Below, in pieces: positions 60,147-64,000 of a DNA stretch of 64,000 nucleotides. Both the position numbers and the translations under genes were made by a program. The DNA comes from an uncultured Clostridia bacterium (GTDB lineage Bacteria; Bacillota; Clostridia; UMGS1883): positions 104,858 to 168,857 of the forward strand of contig CAKSFM010000002.1 in NCBI GenBank assembly GCA_934454525.1, read 5' to 3'. Position 1 is the first letter of the stretch; the number at the start of each line of letters is the position of its first letter. Under the pieces are notes generated by a model. It saw only the letters and a program-made list of their open reading frames with translations. It did not search any database and was not told the DNA's origin.

Positions 60147-61229
60147 TTGAAAAAAACACCGTTTGTAACAGTAAATATCCGAAAATCGGTTTATGCCGCA
60201 CATGCGGCAGTGTTTGCGATTTCCGTTTGCGTGTGCTGCATTGCAAGCCGAAACGTCCGCCCGTTAAGCATGGGCAAAGGACTTACAAACGCGATCATAT
60301 CGGCTGACGGCTGCGCAGCCATTCCTGCCGGCACACCTGCGCCCATGCTTTTTCTGCGGGAAAAGCAGAACAAGCATGAAAACAAAAAGACGGAGACGGA
60401 GACGAAAGCAGCTTCCGATGCCGCAAAGCAGCCGGATGTTGCCGCAGTTCAAACCTCTGTTCCGACCGCACCGATACACACAAGGACGGCTGCGGCAAGC
60501 ATCGGCGAAGTGCAGGTTTCAAACAACGCCGGGGCATCATTTGACGCCGCGGCGCTCTCCTCCTCCGCCCCGCAGTTTCTTAAGGGCGGCTGCTCGGTGC
60601 TGATTATGCACACGCACACAAGCGAAAGTTACACCCCATCCGAAAAGTACAGCTACACGCCCTCCGATACCGACCGGACACTCGACAAGAATTACAACAT
60701 GGTTCGCGTCGGAAACGAAATCGAAGATATTCTGAAAAAATCCGGCATAAAAGTTTACCATGACACAACCGTCAATGACTATCCGAGTTATAACGGAAGT
60801 TATAACCGAAGCGGCAGGAACGTGCAGAATTATCTGAAAAATGATCCGTCAATCAAAATTGTCCTTGATGTTCACCGCGATGCCATTGAAAGCTCCGACG
60901 GCGGCAAAATAAAACACATATGTACCATTGACGGGCAGGACGCTGCCTGCGTGATGTTCGTTGTCGGCACGGATTTAAGCGGACTGAGTCACAGCGGCTG
61001 GAAAACAAATATGTCGTTTGCAATGTGTCTGCAAAAATACATAAACGGAAAATATCCGTCGCTGTGCCGCCCGATTAATCTGCGCAAGCAGCGGTTCAAT
61101 CAGCAGCTTGCTCCCGGTGCGCTTATCGTTGAGGTGGGCACAAACGGAAACACGCTTGATGAATCGCTGCTCGGAGCAAAGTATTTTGCCGAATCACTCG
61201 CCGGCTTTCTCAGTGAAAATCAGTCGTGA
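60147..61229 (+). CDS. spoIIP: stage II sporulation protein P
   Basis: 360-residue septal peptidoglycan hydrolase needed for engulfment with SpoIID and SpoIIM. One N-terminal membrane helix (about residues 12-34), a long Lys/Thr/Ala-rich linker, then the amidase domain from SVLIMHTHTSESYTPSEKYS near 150, DVHRDAIESSDGG near 238 and LIVEVGTNGNTLDESLLGA near 330, with the zinc-binding His and Glu residues. The start is TTG 60147 behind AAGAGGTGA. Its 3' end overlaps the convergent nifU by 10 bases. Mother-cell control is expected; a CATAAAAT box near 60093 is only a weak hint. Confidence 0.94.
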   Translation: MKKTPFVTVNIRKSVYAAHAAVFAISVCVCCIASRNVRPLSMGKGLTNAIISADGCAAIPAGTPAPMLFLREKQNKHENKKTETETKAASDAAKQPDVAAVQTSVPTAPIHTRTAAASIGEVQVSNNAGASFDAAALSSSAPQFLKGGCSVLIMHTHTSESYTPSEKYSYTPSDTDRTLDKNYNMVRVGNEIEDILKKSGIKVYHDTTVNDYPSYNGSYNRSGRNVQNYLKNDPSIKIVLDVHRDAIESSDGGKIKHICTIDGQDAACVMFVVGTDLSGLSHSGWKTNMSFAMCLQKYINGKYPSLCRPINLRKQRFNQQLAPGALIVEVGTNGNTLDESLLGAKYFAESLAGFLSENQS

Positions 61230-61669
61230 TTATGTTCATCGCCATGGCTGCAATGGCAGCAGTCGCCGTTGCACTCAATGCGTTTTTCCGAACCGGTTCT
61301 TTCATAATAATCGTTAATTGCAGCCTTGATTGCATCCTCCGCAAGTACGCTGCAATGAATTTTTGCCGGCGGCAATCCCTCAAGCGCTTCCACAACAGCC
61401 TTGTTTGTAAGCTTGAGCGCTTCCTCAATTGTTTTTCCCTTAACAAGTTCCGTTGCCATTGAGCTTGTTGCAACGGCAGCGCCGCAGCCAAATGTTTTAA
61501 ACTTTATATCCTTGATTACATCGTCCTCAATCTTCATATATATTTTCATTATATCTCCGCAGCGCGCATTTCCGACCGTGCCGACTGCGTTTGCATCCTC
61601 AATTTCCCCGACGTTGCGCGGATTGGAGAAGTGATCCATTACCTTTTCACTGTACATAACAATTACCAT
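61220..61669 (-). CDS. nifU: NifU/IscU-type Fe-S scaffold with Cys/His-rich tail
   Basis: 149-residue scaffold on which iron-sulfur clusters are assembled. The three ligand cysteines are present: GNARCGDI (Cys37), TFGCGAAVA (Cys62) and KIHCSVLAED (Cys106). An unusual tail, CNGDCCHCSHGDEHNHD, ends the protein and looks metal-binding. Start uncertain: 61669 (used here, GGAAAGG nearby) or the ATG at 61657 that gives the more usual MYSEKVMDHF. Follows nifS on the same strand by 37 bases. Confidence 0.95.
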   Translation of the reverse strand: MVIVMYSEKVMDHFSNPRNVGEIEDANAVGTVGNARCGDIMKIYMKIEDDVIKDIKFKTFGCGAAVATSSMATELVKGKTIEEALKLTNKAVVEALEGLPPAKIHCSVLAEDAIKAAINDYYERTGSEKRIECNGDCCHCSHGDEHNHD

Positions 61670-61706
61670 AGCCTTTCCGCCCGCGAAAAATCACGGACTG
61701 TAATAA

Positions 61707-62873
61707 TTACTTTTCGCTTTCAACGCCCTCAAACAGCGGCGACATTTCACGCAGTCTGCGCACTATGGGCGGAAGCTCCGCCAGAATAGCGTCAATATCT
61801 TCATCCGTTGTAAATTCGGAAAGCGTTGCGCGCATTGAACCGTGTGCAATCTCGTGCGGCAATCCGATTCCGAGCAGAACATGAGACGGATCGAGCGAGC
61901 CTGATGTGCACGCAGAACCGCTCGATACAACGATTCCCTTAAGGTCAAGGCTGAGAAGCAGACTCTCACCCTCTATATACCTGAAGCAAAAGCTTGTATT
62001 ATTCGGCAGGCGTTTTGTCCTGTGTCCGTTAAGACGCGTATACGGAACGGTTTCAAGCACACCGTTAATAAGCTTGTCACGCAGGCGCACAATGCGCTCC
62101 GTTTTTTCCTCCATATGTTCAACAGCCTCGGTAAGCGCTGTTGCCATGCCGACAATTCCGGCAACATTTTCTGTTGTTGCGCGTTTGCCGGATTCCTGAG
62201 CGCCGCCGTGAATAAGATTTTCAAGCTGCACTCCTTTTCTTATATAAAGCGCTCCAACGCCCTTGGGTCCGTGGAACTTGTGTCCGGACATCGAAAGCAT
62301 ATCTATATTCATTTTTTCAACATCTATCGGCACAGCGCCGGTTGCCTGTACGGCGTCCGTATGAAACAAAACCTTATGGCGGCGGCACATTGCACCGATT
62401 TCCGCTATGGGGTTAATAGTTCCGATTTCATTGTTGGCAAACATAACCGATACCAAAACAGTATCGTCAGTGATTGCATTTTCTATATTCTCAACGCTTA
62501 CCATGCCGAACTCATCAACAGGCACATAAGTGACCTTATATCCCTGCTTTTCAAGGAATTGGCAGGTGTGAAGCACTGCATGATGCTCAACCGTTGTGGT
62601 GATAATATGGTTGCCCTTATTTTTAAGAGCAGCGCCCTTTATCGCCCAGTTATCCGCCTCACTTCCGCCGCTTGTAAAATATACCTCCCGCGCGGAAGCA
62701 CCGATTGCCTTTGCCACAGCTTCTCTTGCCTCACCAAGGCTTTTTCTCGCGTTCTGCCCAGGCGTGGTATAGGTTGATGAAGCATTGCCGAAGTTTTCCG
62801 TAAAGAACGGAAGCATAGCCTGAACAACACTGTCCTTAACCCTTGTTGTGGCGGCATTATCCAAATATATCAT
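61707..62873 (-). CDS. nifS: cysteine desulfurase NifS/IscS family
   Basis: 388-residue PLP enzyme taking sulfur from cysteine for the NifU scaffold. Starts MIYLDNAATTRVKDSVVQAM behind AGAGGG; the longer frame to 62969 overlaps the promoter. Seen: TTTVEHHAVLHTCQFLEKQG near residues 95-114, the PLP lysine in LSMSGHKFHGPKGVGALYIR near 200, and the catalytic loop SSGSACTSGSLDPSH near 322 with its Cys. Has its own promoter although the XRE/S24 regulator gene lies just upstream on the same strand. Confidence 0.96.
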   Translation of the reverse strand: MIYLDNAATTRVKDSVVQAMLPFFTENFGNASSTYTTPGQNARKSLGEAREAVAKAIGASAREVYFTSGGSEADNWAIKGAALKNKGNHIITTTVEHHAVLHTCQFLEKQGYKVTYVPVDEFGMVSVENIENAITDDTVLVSVMFANNEIGTINPIAEIGAMCRRHKVLFHTDAVQATGAVPIDVEKMNIDMLSMSGHKFHGPKGVGALYIRKGVQLENLIHGGAQESGKRATTENVAGIVGMATALTEAVEHMEEKTERIVRLRDKLINGVLETVPYTRLNGHRTKRLPNNTSFCFRYIEGESLLLSLDLKGIVVSSGSACTSGSLDPSHVLLGIGLPHEIAHGSMRATLSEFTTDEDIDAILAELPPIVRRLREMSPLFEGVESEK

Positions 62874-62899
62874 AAAAAGTCGCCCTCTTTCCGAACGGT

Positions 62900-62945
62900 A
62901 TACCCGTCCAATTGATAGTATAGTACTAAAAAAGACAAAATGCAA
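62900..62945 (-). promoter_or_regulatory. promoter and candidate operator of nifS-nifU
   Basis: Minus strand TTGCAT (62945-62940), 17 bases, TATACT (62922-62917). The imperfect dyad ATACCCGTCCAATTGATAGT (62900-62919, extending to T62921) overlaps the -10 and could bind an Rrf2-type or the adjacent XRE regulator. Confidence 0.6.
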
Positions 62946-62983
62946 GCACGGAAAACGTTTTTTCTTCATTATTTTATTATTTT

Positions 62984-63601
62984 TTAAAGATCAAACAGGC
63001 ATTTTATAACCTTACCCAGCTCAATATATTTATCCCTGCGAAGATCAAGCCGCACATCAGGATAAATGCGGCTGTCGCTTTCAGCTTTCAGAATGACGCT
63101 GTCCTCGTTTCTGAAAACGCGCCTTACCACAGCGTCACTGTCCTTATAGATGACAACTGCGATATCTCCGTTCTTAATAGGAACACCCTCGCGGACAAGC
63201 ACCGTATCTCCGCTGCATATTCTTGCATTTACCATCGAATTGTCTTTTATTTTCAGACCGAAATGCCTGTAACCCTCCAAAATGTCGCGGTCAACAAAAA
63301 TCGTGTCGACAATTTTGCTGATTTCAACAAGAGCCGTTTCATTTGAAATCGATTCGGCAACATATATTGCCTGTGATTTTTCGGCAACCTCAAGCGGTTT
63401 TTTGCCCATAAGTCCGTCGGGAGTTGTCCCGAAAATCACGGAAAGCTTTTCAAGGATGTGCGCCGGAGGAATTTCGGTATATCCCGTTTCGATATTCCTT
63501 ACCGTTGTTTCACCGACGCCCATCATATCGGCAAGCTGTTTCACATTCAGCCCTGTTCTTTTTCTGAGCATGGCAACATTTACTGCCAGCATGTTCATCA
63601 T
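62984..63601 (-). CDS. XRE/S24 LexA-like regulator upstream of nifS-nifU
   Basis: 205-residue protein: Cro/CI helix-turn-helix (residues about 8-62, MLRKRTGLNVKQLADMMGVG) and a C-terminal S24/LexA-like fold. The nucleophile region is KDNSMVNARICSGDTVLV with Ser122, but where LexA-type proteases have Lys, about 37 residues on, the sequence is AVVRRVF (Arg160/161). It may therefore not self-cleave. It takes the position where iscR sits in many isc operons, so it could regulate Fe-S genes; that is inference. Confidence 0.82.
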   Translation of the reverse strand: MMNMLAVNVAMLRKRTGLNVKQLADMMGVGETTVRNIETGYTEIPPAHILEKLSVIFGTTPDGLMGKKPLEVAEKSQAIYVAESISNETALVEISKIVDTIFVDRDILEGYRHFGLKIKDNSMVNARICSGDTVLVREGVPIKNGDIAVVIYKDSDAVVRRVFRNEDSVILKAESDSRIYPDVRLDLRRDKYIELGKVIKCLFDL

Positions 63602-63629
63602 TTATCACGCCGTTTCTGCATTTTTTCTT

Positions 63630-64000
63630 AAATATATTATATCATCAGTGCAAGCCGCGAATCGGCTTGCTTCACACCGATTCAATATTTACATCAATTA
63701 CAAACACGGAGGTGTTTGGTAACCTCTGCTGTAAATATTATATCATCAGTGCAAGCCGCGAATCGGCTTGCTTCACGCCGATTCAATATTTACATCGATT
63801 ACAAACACGGAGGTGTTTGGTAACCTCTGCTGTAAATATTATATCATCAGTGCAAGCCGCCCAATCGGCTTGCTTCACACCGATTCAATATTTACATCGA
63901 TTACAAACACGGAGGTGTTTGGTAACCTCTGCTGTAAATATTATATCATCAGTGCAAGCCGCCCAATCGGCTTGCTTCACACCGATTCAATATTTACATC
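63630..64000. repeat. tandem array of about 101-bp structured repeats (runs off the edge)
   Basis: The unit anchor ATCATCAGTG falls at 63641, 63742, 63843 and 63945, periods 101, 101, 102. Each unit carries GCAAGCCG/CGGCTTGC and a long hairpin with outer AATATTTACA/TGTAAATATT and inner AAACAC/GTGTTT stems. Copies differ at a few bases (CGAA versus CCCAA in the first loop; CACACC versus CACGCC). No open frame and no unique spacers, so it is not CRISPR. At least 3.6 copies. Confidence 0.9.

Noticed and set aside
63630..64000. CRISPR array
   Set aside because: The whole 101-bp unit repeats, with no unique spacers; the period is far longer than usual repeat-spacer units, and no cas genes are seen.

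Overview
The window looks like a chromosome fragment of an anaerobic, spore-forming Gram-positive bacterium of the class Clostridia. It carries gerA/gerB/gerC-type germinant-receptor genes, spoIIP, an ackA-pta pair, the redox repressor rex, strong AGGAGG-type ribosome sites and sigma-A promoters of the TTGACA-N17-TATAAT type. Core genes are of middling GC, with a few AT-rich patches. I would guess a gut Oscillospiraceae-like lineage. That placement is inference from gene style; no 16S gene is present.

Layout. 1-2.4 kb: 5' part of rpoB (minus, runs off the left edge) behind a long leader. 2.8-10.3 kb: Lrp-type regulator plus aminotransferase, a tandem pair of almost identical AI-2E-family permease genes, then an FHA - FtsW/RodA - penicillin-binding-protein cluster. 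10.7-16.5 kb: prfB, secA, a processive glycolipid glycosyltransferase and a membrane protein (all minus). 16.7-20.6 kb: ECF sigma factor with a membrane-anchored partner, a flavoprotein and a membrane protein. 20.6-23.6 kb: a small AT-richer island with a leucine-rich-repeat/CFI-box protein, a truncated SPFH protein and a serine recombinase next to two inverted 24-bp sites. 23.6-30.1 kb: YitT protein, germinant-receptor operon with a 56-aa fourth gene, class V aminotransferase and DUF3343 protein.

30.3-30.75 kb: five-tRNA array (Gly, Arg, His, Gln, Lys), followed by a decayed amidase-like remnant. 31.1-33.7 kb: rsgA, GyrI-like protein, an internally deleted clpP remnant and an autoregulated TetR gene. 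34-37.5 kb: a thrS lacking the TGS domain and an unknown 511-aa protein. 37.6-52 kb: a carbohydrate-use region with three oxidoreductases divergent from an AraC regulator, an MFS transporter, a decayed two-component kinase with an intact response regulator, an AraC regulator divergent from a GH2 enzyme, a GH36-like enzyme, a frameshifted glycosidase-like gene and an SGNH hydrolase. 52.2-64 kb: tRNA-Arg, yceD-rpmF, pta-ackA, a lipid kinase, a three-module HTH/desulfoferrodoxin-like/methyltransferase protein, a palindromic repeat element, rex, fba, spoIIP, and an XRE/S24 regulator with nifS and nifU. The right edge is a tandem array of about 101-bp structured repeats.

The strongest candidate for an undescribed system is at 20.7-23.5 kb. 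A serine recombinase lies next to two inverted 24-bp sites with 2-bp centres that bound a 111-bp segment. That segment carries a promoter-like sequence immediately upstream of the SPFH gene, which is the arrangement of a phase-variation switch. Other notable items are the 101-bp tandem array, two families of structured dispersed repeats, gene-conversion-like near-identity of the AI-2E pair, and a 70-bp repeat shared by two scarred loci 9 kb apart. Nothing was run computationally; all calls come from reading the sequence.
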